This document shows positions 53,227 to 62,791 of a DNA stretch of 64,000 bases, one piece after another. Position numbers and translations under genes: made by a program. Position 1 is the first letter of the stretch. Each line of letters begins with the position of its first letter. The stretch is from an uncultured Flavobacteriaceae bacterium (lineage in GTDB: Bacteria; Bacteroidota; Bacteroidia; Flavobacteriales; Flavobacteriaceae). The notes beneath the pieces were generated by a model. The model had not been told where the DNA came from. It searched no databases and was given only the letters and a program-made list of their open reading frames with translations. The stretch spans positions 1-64,000 of the forward strand of contig CALHGE010000019.1 of the NCBI GenBank assembly GCA_938029725.1. The letters are read 5' to 3'.

Positions 53227-55848
53227 TCAAAACTGTTGGCCGATAATGAAGTGTGTTTGCCAACCACTAGGCCCATTACCTACAGATGTTGGTCTTAGGT
53301 CTTCATCAAACCCATAACCAAAATCTATACCTAATAATCCAAATGCAGGCATAAAAATACGGAGCCCCACTCCAGCCGATCGTTTAATCTGAAACGGATT
53401 AAACTCCTGAAAATTGTTGAACGCATTACCTCCTTCTAAAAAAGCTAGTCCATAAATAGATGCTGAAGGTTTTAAAGTAAGTGGATATCTAAGCTCTAAT
53501 GAGAATTTGTTGTAAACTAAACCTCCTTCTTGCTGACCTGTTAAAGGATCAGTTGGCGTAAGCGATTGATTTTCATACCCCCTTAATTGAACAATATCTC
53601 TACCATCTAAGGTGAAATTACCTAGACCATCACCACCGACAAAAAAACGTTCAAAAGGCACATCGCCAACATCATTGTTATAGTTTCCTAAAAACCCAAA
53701 TTCTACATTGGTTCTTAAAACGAGTGACTTGTCAGCACTACCAACTAAGGTGGTGTACCAATCACCCTTAAATTTTAATTTATAATATTCTAAAAATCTA
53801 AAACGCTCTTGATCTGAACTTTCTAATTCTTGCGTCTCTAAAGTCGTTAAGACCTGTCCTCCCGCTCTTAACCTATTCAACTCTTCACTTCTATCGCGTA
53901 ATGATTCAAAATCTTTATCGCTAAACAAAGAAAATGGCGGTGTTAACTTCGCAGTTATCTCAAAATTCGAACCTCCTCTAGGAAAAATACGTCCTCCAGA
54001 AGTCGCATTTCTTGAAACACCCAATGTATAGGTGATCGCGTTAGATTTACCATTACCAAAATTAAACAGCCCAATGTTATAATTTCGAAAGTCGTACAAC
54101 TGGTAGCCTAAAGTATGAGAAATCGTAAAGAAATCATCAGGCCATTGAACACGTTTTGCCAAACCAAGGGTAACTCCAGTTATCGAAAATTGCTGGTCTT
54201 TATTTGGCTCAAATCTTCCGCGTTCATCTCTTAAAACCCCAAACTGTTGGGTTCTAGAAACTGAAAAATTAAAACGTACTGGCTTTCTTCCGCCTAACCA
54301 AGGCTCCGAAAAGTTCAAACTATAGACTCTAAATGTTCTACTTGCCTGAAGTCGCAAAGCAAAGGTCTGCCCATCACCCATTGGAACAGGCTTATAGGCT
54401 TCTCCGTTTAGTATATTCGCAATAGAGAAGTTACTAAAAGACAAACCTAAAGTACCGATAAAACCTCCACCACCGTAACCACCTTGTAATTCAATCTGAC
54501 TTGAACCAGCTTCCACTAAACTATAGGCTAAATCTACAGTTCCCTCATTGGGGTTTGGGTTTATGATATCTGGTTTAATTTGTTCTGCATCAAAATAACC
54601 AAGTTGACCCAATTCACGAATACTTCGAATAATATCTGACTTGTTATACTTTTGACCTGGTCGTGTACGTAGCTCTCTAAAAATTACGTGATCGTTAGTT
54701 TTATCATTTCCAGTTATGCTTACATGATCTAGAAAGGTTTCTTTACCCTCAATGATGCGTATCTCAAAATTAATTGTGTCATTTTCCGCAGAAACTTCAA
54801 CAGGATTGATACTTGAAAATAGGTAGCCGTTATTTTGATACAAACTGGTAACATCTTGAGCGTCTGGTTTTGAATCATCTGCTATACGTTCTCTCAAAAG
54901 AACACCGTTATAGGTTGCGCCTTTTTTGATACGCAACAAAGACTGTAATTGCCTATCCGAGTATACACTATTACCAACAAAATCGATATCTCCGAAATAA
55001 TATTTATTACCCTCTTCAACTTTTATTTTAATATCGATATTATTGTCATCAACGTTAAATATAGTATCGGACAAAACTCTGGCATCTCTGTAGCCATTCT
55101 CCGCATATTTATCTGCCAAAAGGTCAAGATCTGTATCGTAGTCTTCTTGAATGTATTTTGACTTTTTCCAGAAACGACCAAATTGTTTTTTCTTGGTTTT
55201 CTTTAGCGCCTTGCGTAACTTCTTAGCCGCCAACTTCTGATTACCTTCGAAAATTATATTGTTGATTTTTACCTTGTCTCCCTTTTTCACGTTCACAACC
55301 ATGCTACGCGTGTTAACATCAGCCGTATCTTTTGCTGTTGCTATATTCACTTTAGCATTGAGGTATCCTTGTTTTTTGTATTTATTCTGAAGATAATTTT
55401 TGGTATTCGCAATCAAACTTTCAGTAAGTTTTTTTCCTTTTTTAAGATCCGTGTCTTTAAGGATATCATCTACTTTTCGCTTCTTTACGCCATACACTGT
55501 TACGTTAGATAAGGTAGGTCTTTCGGTAATTGCTAACTCTAAAAAGATTTTTTCACCTTCAATATTAGTAATATAGAATTCAAGATTACTAAAGAGCTCT
55601 AAGCCCCACAATTTATTAAGCACTGCACTAACCTGATCTCCCGGAATGGTAATCGGTTGACCAACCCGCAAACCGGTATACGTTTTTACTGTTTGCTCGT
55701 TGTAACTTTGCAGTCCGCTGACTTCAAGTCCTCCAAGGATATACTTTTTACCATCCTCATAGGAATTTGCACCTTGGGCGCTTAGATTGATGGTGATAAA
55801 AAGTAGTAGAAGTGTAAATAAGAATTTAACAGATATGAATCTTTTCAT
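53227..55848 (-). CDS. bamA: Outer membrane protein assembly factor BamA
   Basis: BamA inserts beta-barrel proteins into the outer membrane. The 873-residue protein has a signal peptide (about 1-24, ending LSAQ), five POTRA domains (through about residue 430, e.g. YILGGLEVSGLQSYNEQTVKTYTGL and KVKINNIIFEGNQKLAAKKLRKAL), and the Omp85 barrel ending QTHFIIGQQF. The VRGYE/LRGYE-type signature appears as IVQLRGYENQSLTP. I start at the ATG 55848, four bases after the uppS stop; an earlier methionine would overlap uppS. Confidence 0.96.
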   Translation of the reverse strand: MKRFISVKFLFTLLLLFITINLSAQGANSYEDGKKYILGGLEVSGLQSYNEQTVKTYTGLRVGQPITIPGDQVSAVLNKLWGLELFSNLEFYITNIEGEKIFLELAITERPTLSNVTVYGVKKRKVDDILKDTDLKKGKKLTESLIANTKNYLQNKYKKQGYLNAKVNIATAKDTADVNTRSMVVNVKKGDKVKINNIIFEGNQKLAAKKLRKALKKTKKKQFGRFWKKSKYIQEDYDTDLDLLADKYAENGYRDARVLSDTIFNVDDNNIDIKIKVEEGNKYYFGDIDFVGNSVYSDRQLQSLLRIKKGATYNGVLLRERIADDSKPDAQDVTSLYQNNGYLFSSINPVEVSAENDTINFEIRIIEGKETFLDHVSITGNDKTNDHVIFRELRTRPGQKYNKSDIIRSIRELGQLGYFDAEQIKPDIINPNPNEGTVDLAYSLVEAGSSQIELQGGYGGGGFIGTLGLSFSNFSIANILNGEAYKPVPMGDGQTFALRLQASRTFRVYSLNFSEPWLGGRKPVRFNFSVSRTQQFGVLRDERGRFEPNKDQQFSITGVTLGLAKRVQWPDDFFTISHTLGYQLYDFRNYNIGLFNFGNGKSNAITYTLGVSRNATSGGRIFPRGGSNFEITAKLTPPFSLFSDKDFESLRDRSEELNRLRAGGQVLTTLETQELESSDQERFRFLEYYKLKFKGDWYTTLVGSADKSLVLRTNVEFGFLGNYNNDVGDVPFERFFVGGDGLGNFTLDGRDIVQLRGYENQSLTPTDPLTGQQEGGLVYNKFSLELRYPLTLKPSASIYGLAFLEGGNAFNNFQEFNPFQIKRSAGVGLRIFMPAFGLLGIDFGYGFDEDLRPTSVGNGPSGWQTHFIIGQQF

Positions 55849-55852
55849 ACCG

Positions 55853-56593
55853 CTAGTTGAGTTGTTCGCTAGTTTTTCCAAATCGTCTTTCTCTGTTCTG
55901 GTAATTTTGAATGGCCTTTACTAAATGTTCTTCACTAAAATCAGGCCAAAATACGTCAATAAAATATAATTCGGCATATGCTATCTGCCAAAGCAAAAAA
56001 TTACTTATTCGATGTTCACCGCCAGTCCTTATTAACAGGTCTACATCCGGCAAATCATGCGTGTAAAGATGAGTATTAATAATGGTTTCGTCAATACTTT
56101 CAGGAGAAATTATATTATTTTTAACTTTGATACTTATCTGTTTAACAGCATTTTCAAGCTCTTCGCGCGCGCCATAGCTAAGCGCCAAAGTAAGCGTCAT
56201 TCCGGTGTTCTTCTCGGTTTTCGCCATGACTTCTTTCAGTTCTTTTCGAGCCCTACTAGGCAAAGAATCGATATCGCCGATGGTATTCAACCGGACATTG
56301 TTTTTTATGAAAGTTTTAAGTTCTTTCTTAAGAGAAGAAACCAAAAGACGCATCAAAGTATCAACTTCAATTTTAGGTCTTTGCCAGTTTTCTGTAGAAA
56401 ATGTATAAAGAGTAAGGTATTCTATTTCTAGGCGAACACAATTTTCAACAGTAGTCCTCACCTTTTTCACACCATTCTCATGACCAAAGACGCGAAATTT
56501 TCCTTTTTGCTTTGCCCATCTACCATTACCATCCATTATGATAGCGATATGGCGCGGTAGATTTTTTTTAGTAATGTCTGTTATTGAGTTCAT
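55853..56593 (-). CDS. uppS: Undecaprenyl diphosphate synthase (cis-prenyltransferase)
   Basis: UppS makes the C55 lipid carrier for peptidoglycan and other envelope polymers. The 246-residue protein has the signature HIAIIMDGNGRWAKQKG with catalytic Asp21, then GHENGVKKVRTTVENC, LTLYTFSTENWQRPKIEV, and the C-terminal DLLIRTGGEHRISNFLLWQIAYAELYF. The bamA start is 4 bases away, so the two genes are translationally close. A promoter candidate at 56731-56738 leaves a leader of about 130 bases. Confidence 0.97.
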   Translation of the reverse strand: MNSITDITKKNLPRHIAIIMDGNGRWAKQKGKFRVFGHENGVKKVRTTVENCVRLEIEYLTLYTFSTENWQRPKIEVDTLMRLLVSSLKKELKTFIKNNVRLNTIGDIDSLPSRARKELKEVMAKTEKNTGMTLTLALSYGAREELENAVKQISIKVKNNIISPESIDETIINTHLYTHDLPDVDLLIRTGGEHRISNFLLWQIAYAELYFIDVFWPDFSEEHLVKAIQNYQNRERRFGKTSEQLN

Positions 56594-56730
56594 TTAAACT
56601 TAACCTAACTTACAAATACAGCATAAATATACTCCTCTAGTATTTTGATTTAGAAGAAGATACTATTACCGTTTAAATATTCTAGACTTTTAGAAAATCT
56701 GTTTTTTTCTTTATTGAAATAAAAACGCTG

Positions 56731-56738
56731 CAAATATA
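56731..56738 (-). promoter_or_regulatory. Candidate -7 box of the uppS-bamA-ompH operon
   Basis: TATATTTG on the minus strand matches TAnnTTTG exactly. A CTTG at 56754-56757 is a weak -33 element, 15 bases away. The long leader that follows contains a tiny 4-codon frame after GGAG, of unknown meaning. Confidence 0.5.
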
Positions 56739-56788
56739 AGGAGACATTTTGGACAAGACCTTACGGATCAGTAATGTTTGCTAAGAAA

Positions 56789-57487
56789 TCATTCAAAACA
56801 ATCCATACAAGGCTTTCTACCGAAGGTATATGTGAAAGTAAAGCCAGAAAACACATACCAATCGTCACTGAGAATATTTCCAAATTCAGGATTAATTTGC
56901 TGGGCTACTGTTGACTTTACAGGGTTACTGGCATCAAGGTTGTCAGTAAAAGTATACCTTGCTCCAATTTCAGCACCTAAAATAAAAAGCTCACTAATGC
57001 GATATTTAAAACCAACAGTCATCGGAATAGCAATAGCGCCATCTCTTTGATTTAGTGCGTCTTGCAGAGTTCCGGCGTCGAAATAATTGTAATCATACCT
57101 AAAATAGGTTAGCCCGGTATATAAGTAAGGAGTAAACGCCGGCCCTAATTTGTGTAGATTGTATTCTACAAAGTTAAATTCTAACCCTGCAGAAGCTTCC
57201 AAAATTGAATTGCCTACCACATAACCGCGTTGTTGTCTTGATCTAATACTTGATTTTGAATCATCAGCTGTAAATTTTCCATAAATAACGCTTCCTCGCC
57301 ATGCATACCTTTTGCTTTTATTCCACTTAAACAAACCACCTATAGCATAATCTGAAGGCAGTATAAAGTTTGTTCGACCGACATCACCTATATTATTGGC
57401 TCCACCAGCAAATAGGCCAATTTCATAGGTTTGGGCACTTAAGCCCATCCATGTAAAAAAAAGGATATAAAAGAGACAACTCTTCAT
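56789..57487 (-). CDS. DUF6089-family outer-membrane protein
   Basis: The 232-residue protein has a signal peptide (about 1-18, ending GLSAQ), then TYEIGLFAGGANNIGDVGRTNFILPSDYAIGGLFKWN, regular beta strands (ASAGLEFNFVEYNLHKLGPAFTPYLYTGLTYFRYDY), IPMTVGFKYRISELFILGAEIGARYTFTDNLD and a C-terminal WYVFSGFTFTYTFGRKPC. This is the DUF6089 pattern, a small beta-barrel of about eight strands. Its place directly before uppS-bamA is conserved in Flavobacteriia and suggests an envelope role, but the function is unknown. The C-terminal CMDC pair is unusual for a barrel end. Confidence 0.85.
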   Translation of the reverse strand: MKSCLFYILFFTWMGLSAQTYEIGLFAGGANNIGDVGRTNFILPSDYAIGGLFKWNKSKRYAWRGSVIYGKFTADDSKSSIRSRQQRGYVVGNSILEASAGLEFNFVEYNLHKLGPAFTPYLYTGLTYFRYDYNYFDAGTLQDALNQRDGAIAIPMTVGFKYRISELFILGAEIGARYTFTDNLDASNPVKSTVAQQINPEFGNILSDDWYVFSGFTFTYTFGRKPCMDCFE

Positions 57488-57602
57488 AGGTTATAAAAGT
57501 TTGCTAATACAACAATCGCAATAGCTTACGCTAGTTCAATTGCCATAGTACTGTTCTCACTTGATAAACAGCGTTTAGAAGTTTTTATTGTTTTTAGGAT
57601 GT

Positions 57603-58484
57603 TCAATTACGATTGTCTTCGCCCCAGAGCAATTTATTCCGCAGTGTTTTCAAAAAGCTCTCTGAAGTATATTCTATCATTTTGATAGTAAATGGAGCTT
57701 TTCTTATTCGAAGTTCTGTGCCGTTGGCGACTGATGCGATTCGTGAATCTAAAGAGACCAAGTGATTTTCTTCTCTACCAGAAACCTTCAATCGAATTTC
57801 AGTTTCGTCAGAAATTACTAATGGTCTCGCATTCAAATTATGTGGTGCAATTGGTGTCAAAACAAGTGACTTTGCTGTGGGAAAAATTACAGGACCTCCG
57901 CAACTTAACGAATACCCTGTTGAGCCTGTGGGAGTTGAAACGATAAGTCCATCAGCCCAATAAGAGGTCAAGTACTCATCGTTAAGATACGTTTCAACAG
58001 TGATCATTGATGTTGTATCTTTTCTACTCACGGTAACTTCATTAAATGCAAAATTCAATTCACTAAATTCTGGTATACCCGAATCTTTTGAAACTTCGAC
58101 CAAACTTCTTTCTACGATGGTATAAGCTCCTTGTACGAACTCCTGCACTACCTTTCGAACGTCTTCTTTTTTGAAGGTAGACAAAAAACCCAATCTACCT
58201 GTATTTACACCAACTATAGGTATACCCATATCGCAAACATAGGTTGTAGCCCTTAAAATAGTACCATCGCCACCAAAACTCACAAACATATGAAAGGAAG
58301 AATCCAAGCCTTCAGATTCTGTAAAAGTCGAATACGAATCCGTATTTCGTTTTTCAGACAAAAGTTCAAAGAAATTTTTCTCAATCGCTATTTCAGCATC
58401 TACCTTCTGAAGCTCATCAAGAAGTTCAACAACATAATCTATAGCATTGTCTTGATAGGTCTGACCGTAAATCGCAACTTTCAT
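57603..58484 (-). CDS. nadK: NAD kinase
   Basis: NadK phosphorylates NAD+ to NADP+. The 293-residue protein has the nucleotide motif FVSFGGDGTILRA (GGDG at 71-74), GVNTGRLGFLSTF, NEVTVSRKDTTSMI, ADGLIVSTPTGSTGYSLSCGGPVI, and LVISDETEIRLKVSGR. All conserved motifs are present. It starts 4 bases after the CBS-domain gene, so the two are cotranscribed. Confidence 0.97.
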   Translation of the reverse strand: MKVAIYGQTYQDNAIDYVVELLDELQKVDAEIAIEKNFFELLSEKRNTDSYSTFTESEGLDSSFHMFVSFGGDGTILRATTYVCDMGIPIVGVNTGRLGFLSTFKKEDVRKVVQEFVQGAYTIVERSLVEVSKDSGIPEFSELNFAFNEVTVSRKDTTSMITVETYLNDEYLTSYWADGLIVSTPTGSTGYSLSCGGPVIFPTAKSLVLTPIAPHNLNARPLVISDETEIRLKVSGREENHLVSLDSRIASVANGTELRIRKAPFTIKMIEYTSESFLKTLRNKLLWGEDNRN

Positions 58485-58488
58485 AAGG

Positions 58489-59145
58489 CTAGACGTTTAA
58501 GTATTTGCCCAAATAATCAGAGCGTTGCTTTAAATCCTCAAGGAATTGATCATCATTATTTCCAAAAAGAATATTGTAGTTATAGCGTCTAAAGGTTTGA
58601 GAGATTTCGTTGAAATTAGTTGTACCTACTTTTATGGTGACCTGAACCACATCATTTTGCATATCAGTAATAAACCCTCCTATAAATCTAGCATTATTAC
58701 TTTCAACTATTTGCGCAATTTCACTAAATGAATAATCTCTAACCCCCTTTGCAACTACCAAAATACCACCAGGTTCTGTAAAGAAAGGAGTGTCGCTAAA
58801 AACCGTGACAATATCAGTAATATCATAGTACCCAAGCACAGATTCATCTAAACCTAGAATTGGCAACAAATTAGCTTCATTTCGCGAAAAAGTCTCTAGC
58901 ACATCGAGCCAATTGGTATCACGACGAACAAAAAAAGTTTCAAGATTGTAGCGATAATCCTCTATTTTCTCTTCTATTTTAAAATTCTCAACATCCTCTT
59001 CACTCAAAACACCAATAAACTTACCCTTCTCAACCACAGCAATATGTGAATAGGTATGATCCTTGAAAAATTGAATTACTTTTTCTAAGGAGTCTCCAAT
59101 TTTAAAAACCGGAATTGCAGTCAATATGTGATTATAGATATCCAT
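58489..59145 (-). CDS. CBS-domain protein with C-terminal ACT-like domain
   Basis: The 218-residue protein has two CBS motifs (about 10-65 and 75-125, with HTYSHIAVVEKGKFIGVLSEEDV and NLLPILGLDESVLGYYDITDIV), which typically bind adenosine nucleotides, then an ACT-like region (GGILVVAKGVRDYSFSEIAQIVESNNARFIGGFITD). No catalytic domain is present, so it is probably a sensor or regulator. Its tight link to nadK suggests a nucleotide-related job; this is inference. Confidence 0.85.
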   Translation of the reverse strand: MDIYNHILTAIPVFKIGDSLEKVIQFFKDHTYSHIAVVEKGKFIGVLSEEDVENFKIEEKIEDYRYNLETFFVRRDTNWLDVLETFSRNEANLLPILGLDESVLGYYDITDIVTVFSDTPFFTEPGGILVVAKGVRDYSFSEIAQIVESNNARFIGGFITDMQNDVVQVTIKVGTTNFNEISQTFRRYNYNILFGNNDDQFLEDLKQRSDYLGKYLNV

Positions 59146-59236
59146 AGGCTTGATTATAACGCAAATTACTAATTAATAATATCAAAAGGCGTGCCTAATT
59201 TGTATTTTTACATGCTCATAGCAAGACATCAAAATT

Positions 59237-59953
59237 ATGACACACTTAAGCGTTAACATCAATAAACTAGCCACCCTACGAAATGCCCGTGGCGGAAACA
59301 CACCCGATATTTTAAAGGTAGCGGCTGACATCGAAAGATTCGGTGCTGAAGGCATAACCGTTCACCCAAGACCAGACGAACGACATATTCGCTACCAAGA
59401 CGCAAGAGACCTAACCAAAGTAGTCACTACAGAATATAACATAGAGGGCAATCCAAACCCTAAATTCATAGATTTGATTCTAGAAACAAAGCCAACGCAG
59501 GTAACATTGGTGCCAGATGCCGTTGATGCAATAACCTCAAATGCTGGATGGGACACTATTACCCACAAAGACTTTCTTAAAGACATCATCACCACATGTA
59601 AAGAAAACGGAATTCGAACCTCGATTTTCGTAAATGCAAATACTAAAATGGTAGAGGGCGCTGCAGAAACAGGCGCTGACCGAATAGAATTGTATACAGA
59701 AAGTTACGCTGAAGCATTTCATAAAAATCAAAAGGAAAGTGGAATAGCTCCTTTTATTGAAGCGGCTAAACTCGCAAATACGCTAGAGCTAGGCATTAAT
59801 GCGGGGCACGACCTTAGCTTAGAGAACATAAAATATTTTAAGGAAAACATACCCCATTTACTTGAAGTATCTATCGGCCATGCGCTTATCTGTGAAGCCT
59901 TATATTTTGGCTTAGATAATGTTATTAATATGTACCTCAATAAATTGAAATGA
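59237..59953 (+). CDS. pdxJ: Pyridoxine 5'-phosphate synthase
   Basis: PdxJ condenses 1-deoxy-xylulose-5-phosphate with an aminoacetone phosphate to form pyridoxine phosphate (vitamin B6). The 238-residue TIM-barrel protein has HLSVNINKLATLRNARGG, GITVHPRPDERHIR, VTLVPD, DRIELYTESYAEAF, INAGHDLSLENI and VSIGHALICEALYFGL. The next gene overlaps by 4 bases (ATGA), so they are translationally coupled. Confidence 0.96.
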   Translation: MTHLSVNINKLATLRNARGGNTPDILKVAADIERFGAEGITVHPRPDERHIRYQDARDLTKVVTTEYNIEGNPNPKFIDLILETKPTQVTLVPDAVDAITSNAGWDTITHKDFLKDIITTCKENGIRTSIFVNANTKMVEGAAETGADRIELYTESYAEAFHKNQKESGIAPFIEAAKLANTLELGINAGHDLSLENIKYFKENIPHLLEVSIGHALICEALYFGLDNVINMYLNKLK

Positions 59954-60726
59954 ACAAATTACTGCATTCAAAGATTTTAGGAAATGGTGAGTCATTAATA
60001 ATATTACATGGCTTTCTAGGGATGAGTGACAACTGGAAAACTCTAGGAAGTAAGTATGCCGAAGAAGGCTACGAAGTGCACCTAGTAGACCAGCGCAACC
60101 ACGGTAAGAGTTTTCACTCCGAAGACTTTAACTATGATTTTCTCTCAAGCGATTTATACACCTATATCAAGCACCATAATATTACAAAAACAAATATAAT
60201 TGGTCATTCTATGGGCGGAAAAACGGCAATGCAATTTGCCTGTGACCACCCCGGGGTAACTAAAAGTTTATTGGTTGCGGATATAGCTCCCAAATACTAC
60301 CCACCGCATCACAATGAGATTATCAATGGCTTAAATGCTCTGAATTTTGACGAAATTACTTCCCGAAGTGAAGCAGACGTAGCGTTAGCAAAACATATTA
60401 CTAATTATGGCACTAGGCAGTTTCTGTTAAAAAATCTCTTTTGGGTAGAAAAAGGACGACTCGACTTTCGCTTTAATTTAAATGTACTTAGCACTAAAAT
60501 GGAAGAAATAGGCGAAAACATCAGCGCCATTGCAAAATACGAAGGCCCTAGCCTCTTTCTAAAAGGAGATAAATCAGAATATGTAGTCGAAGCTGATCTT
60601 CCAGAAATAAAGCGGCATTTTCCTGCCGCAGAATTAGATACTATACAAAATGCCGGACATTGGTTACATGCAGAAAATCCGAAGCAATTTTTAGAGAAAT
60701 CGATGCGATTTATACAATCTTGCTAA
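59950..60726 (+). CDS. Alpha/beta hydrolase (YbfF-like esterase)
   Basis: The 258-residue protein has HGFLGMSDNW near the start, VDQRNHGKSFHS, the nucleophile elbow GHSMGGKTA with Ser87, and NAGHWLHAENP with the catalytic histidine; an acid residue is expected near residue 205 (FLKGDKSEYV). There is no signal peptide. It overlaps pdxJ by 4 bases. The substrate is unknown, and a link to vitamin B6 metabolism is only suggested by the overlap. Confidence 0.9.
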   Translation: MNKLLHSKILGNGESLIILHGFLGMSDNWKTLGSKYAEEGYEVHLVDQRNHGKSFHSEDFNYDFLSSDLYTYIKHHNITKTNIIGHSMGGKTAMQFACDHPGVTKSLLVADIAPKYYPPHHNEIINGLNALNFDEITSRSEADVALAKHITNYGTRQFLLKNLFWVEKGRLDFRFNLNVLSTKMEEIGENISAIAKYEGPSLFLKGDKSEYVVEADLPEIKRHFPAAELDTIQNAGHWLHAENPKQFLEKSMRFIQSC

Positions 60727-60912
60727 ATTTAATGCAATTGGTCAATTTTAATTTTACACAGCACATGCTTTACTTACAACACTCAAAAAATACCAACATA
60801 AAGAGCTCCTAGTATTGCGAGTACTTTCATGTTCGCTATTCGTTTTCTGCATAAAAGATGAAGCACTAGTAGAGGTGAGTATTGCCCCGAGACTTAAATA
60901 AAAAATAATTCT

Positions 60913-60943
60913 AAAAGGTGTCACTATTTTTCGGTACCTTTTT
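60913..60943 (+). terminator. Weak terminator candidate after the hydrolase
   Basis: AAAAGGT and ACCTTTT form a 7-bp stem with a long 16-base loop, ending in T. It lies 187 bases after the stop codon. Low confidence. The rest of the 60727-60994 spacer holds only a possible gene remnant on the minus strand. Confidence 0.35.
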
Positions 60944-60994
60944 GCATCAATAAAATCGCCTGCAAAGCGTCAGGTATACTAAACCTAGAAAATT

Positions 60995-61345
60995 ATGAAA
61001 TTCATTCTCCGATTACTTTTAAGTGCACTTGCTGTTGTAGTTCTATCAAAAGTGCTGCCCAATGTTTCCGTCGACACCTATGTCACAGCACTTGTGGTTG
61101 CAGTTGCACTAAGCCTATTAAACTTTATTGTTAAGCCAATTTTGGTAATTCTTACACTACCTGTTACCATATTAACATTTGGCCTATTCTTATTGGTAAT
61201 TAATGCCATAATAATAAAGCTAGCAGATCATTTTGTCGACGGATTTACGGTTAACGGATGGCTCTGGGCGATTGTATTCAGCTTGCTACTATCGCTGCTT
61301 CAATCTATTTTATTTTCTGTTTTAAAAAGCGATAAAAAGAAGTAG
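60995..61345 (+). CDS. Small four-helix membrane protein (phage-holin-4_2-like family)
   Basis: The 116-residue protein is nearly all hydrophobic, with four segments separated by short turns: FILRLLLSALAVVVLSKVL, YVTALVVAVALSLLNFIV, ILVILTLPVTILTFGLFLLVINAIII and GWLWAIVFSLLLSLLQSILFSVL. It matches the bacterial family often labelled phage holin (PF04020), which is widespread in non-phage genomes. Function unknown. No other phage genes are here. Confidence 0.85.
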   Translation: MKFILRLLLSALAVVVLSKVLPNVSVDTYVTALVVAVALSLLNFIVKPILVILTLPVTILTFGLFLLVINAIIIKLADHFVDGFTVNGWLWAIVFSLLLSLLQSILFSVLKSDKKK

Positions 61346-61374
61346 AAAACGATTGTATTCCAGTAACTTAAAAA

Positions 61375-61406
61375 CTTGGTAGGGTATGGAATTTATACTA
61401 CTTTTG
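61375..61406 (+). promoter_or_regulatory. Promoter of tig
   Basis: CTTG (61375-61378) and TACTTTTG (61399-61406, exact TAnnTTTG) are 20 bases apart, and the start codon is 36 bases downstream of the -7 box. Confidence 0.6.
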
Positions 61407-61441
61407 CAACCCATTTATTTAAGCAATAACAAAAGGTAGAG

Positions 61442-62764
61442 ATGAATATTACGAAAGAGCAGATTGACGAATTGAATGCAGTGGTTACAGTAGCCGTTAC
61501 AAAAGATGACTATCAAGACAAAGTAGATAAAATTCTAAAAGACTACAGAAAGCAAGCGAATATTCCAGGTTTCAGAAAAGGCCAAGTTCCTATGGGCCTT
61601 ATCAAGAAACAATATGGAAAAGCTGTTTTGGTTGATGAAGTAAATAAGCTGATTCAAGACAATCTCAACAAATACCTTACCGAAGAAAAATTAGATGTTT
61701 TAGGAAATCCTCTTCCTAAGCAGCAAGATGGATTTGATTGGGATAAAGAAGAATTCGATTTTAAATTTGAATTAGGCCTTGCTCCTAATTTTGAAGTTCC
61801 TCTCAAAACAAAAAAAGCAATCACTCATTATCACATCGTTGCTGATAAAAAAACGGTCAATGAGCAAATAGAACGCATTCAAAAGCAATATGGAAAATTG
61901 CTTAGTAAAACTGAAGTTAGCAAGAAAGATGAGCTAACAGGAACTTTCAAAAACGAGGAAGAAGAAATTGAAAATAAAACAACTTTAGAAATCAGCATGC
62001 TCAAAAGCAAAAAAGCTATTGAAAGCTTGGTTGGTAAAAAGGTTGGAGATATCGTCACACTAAAAACAAAAGGGCTTTTCAAAGAAGACAACTTCCTTAC
62101 TAGTGTTTTAGGTATTTCAGCAGATAAGGCTAAGAAACTAAATATTGAAGTTTCTTTTGCAATAGAAGAGATTAACGAGAGAGAACCTGCAAACTTAGAC
62201 CAAGAGCTTTTTGACAAACTTTTTGGCGCTGATGCGATCAAATCTGAGAAAGAACTAAAAGAACGCATCAAAGAAGATTCGGAAAAACAGTTCATACAAC
62301 AGTCTGACCAAAAGTTGCTCAATGACGTCACTGAGTACTTCATTGAAAACACCAAGTTTGACTTGCCATCTGGCTTCTTAACTAAATGGATTCAGGTTAC
62401 AGGTGAAAATCCACTAACAGAGGAGCAAGCAAGTGAGGAGTACGAAAAATCGGAAAAGGGTCTTCGTTATCAGTTAATTGAAGGCAAGGTAATTAAGGAT
62501 AATGATGTGCAAATTCAGTTTGATGAATTGAAAGAATTTGCAAAAGGCTTCATCAAATCTCAGATGGCCCAATACGGTCAGTTAAATCCGGCAGAAGAGG
62601 AATTAGATAACATCGCTGCTCGTGTAATGAGCAATCAAGATGAAGTAAAAAGACTATCAGAACAATTAATGAGTCAAAAGCTTTTAGCCTTATACAAAGA
62701 GAAGGCGAACTTAAAGACCAAAGAGCTTACTTACGAAAACTTTGTTAAGGAAGTCTACGGATAA
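61442..62764 (+). CDS. tig: Trigger factor (ribosome-associated chaperone)
   Basis: Trigger factor binds at the ribosomal exit tunnel and shields nascent chains. The 440-residue protein starts MNITKEQIDELNAVVTVAVTKDDYQDKVDKILKDYRKQANIPGFRKGQVPMGLIKKQYG, with the ribosome-binding signature GFRKGQVP, then a PPIase-like middle region that is degenerate, and the helical C-terminal chaperone arms. Length is normal. A terminator separates it from clpP 28 bases later, as in many Flavobacteriia. Confidence 0.95.
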   Translation: MNITKEQIDELNAVVTVAVTKDDYQDKVDKILKDYRKQANIPGFRKGQVPMGLIKKQYGKAVLVDEVNKLIQDNLNKYLTEEKLDVLGNPLPKQQDGFDWDKEEFDFKFELGLAPNFEVPLKTKKAITHYHIVADKKTVNEQIERIQKQYGKLLSKTEVSKKDELTGTFKNEEEEIENKTTLEISMLKSKKAIESLVGKKVGDIVTLKTKGLFKEDNFLTSVLGISADKAKKLNIEVSFAIEEINEREPANLDQELFDKLFGADAIKSEKELKERIKEDSEKQFIQQSDQKLLNDVTEYFIENTKFDLPSGFLTKWIQVTGENPLTEEQASEEYEKSEKGLRYQLIEGKVIKDNDVQIQFDELKEFAKGFIKSQMAQYGQLNPAEEELDNIAARVMSNQDEVKRLSEQLMSQKLLALYKEKANLKTKELTYENFVKEVYG

Positions 62765-62782
62765 TTTTTCGAAAATAATAAG

Positions 62783-62790
62783 TATCTTTA
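62783..62790 (+). promoter_or_regulatory. Weak -7 candidate for clpP
   Basis: TATCTTTA differs from TAnnTTTG only in the last base and lies just before the tig terminator hairpin, 59 bases upstream of the clpP start. It would explain separate control of clpP. Confidence 0.3.
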
Positions 62791-62791
62791 C

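Noticed and set aside
60995-61345. Prophage based on the holin-like name
   Set aside because: The family is common on ordinary chromosomes and no other phage gene is nearby.
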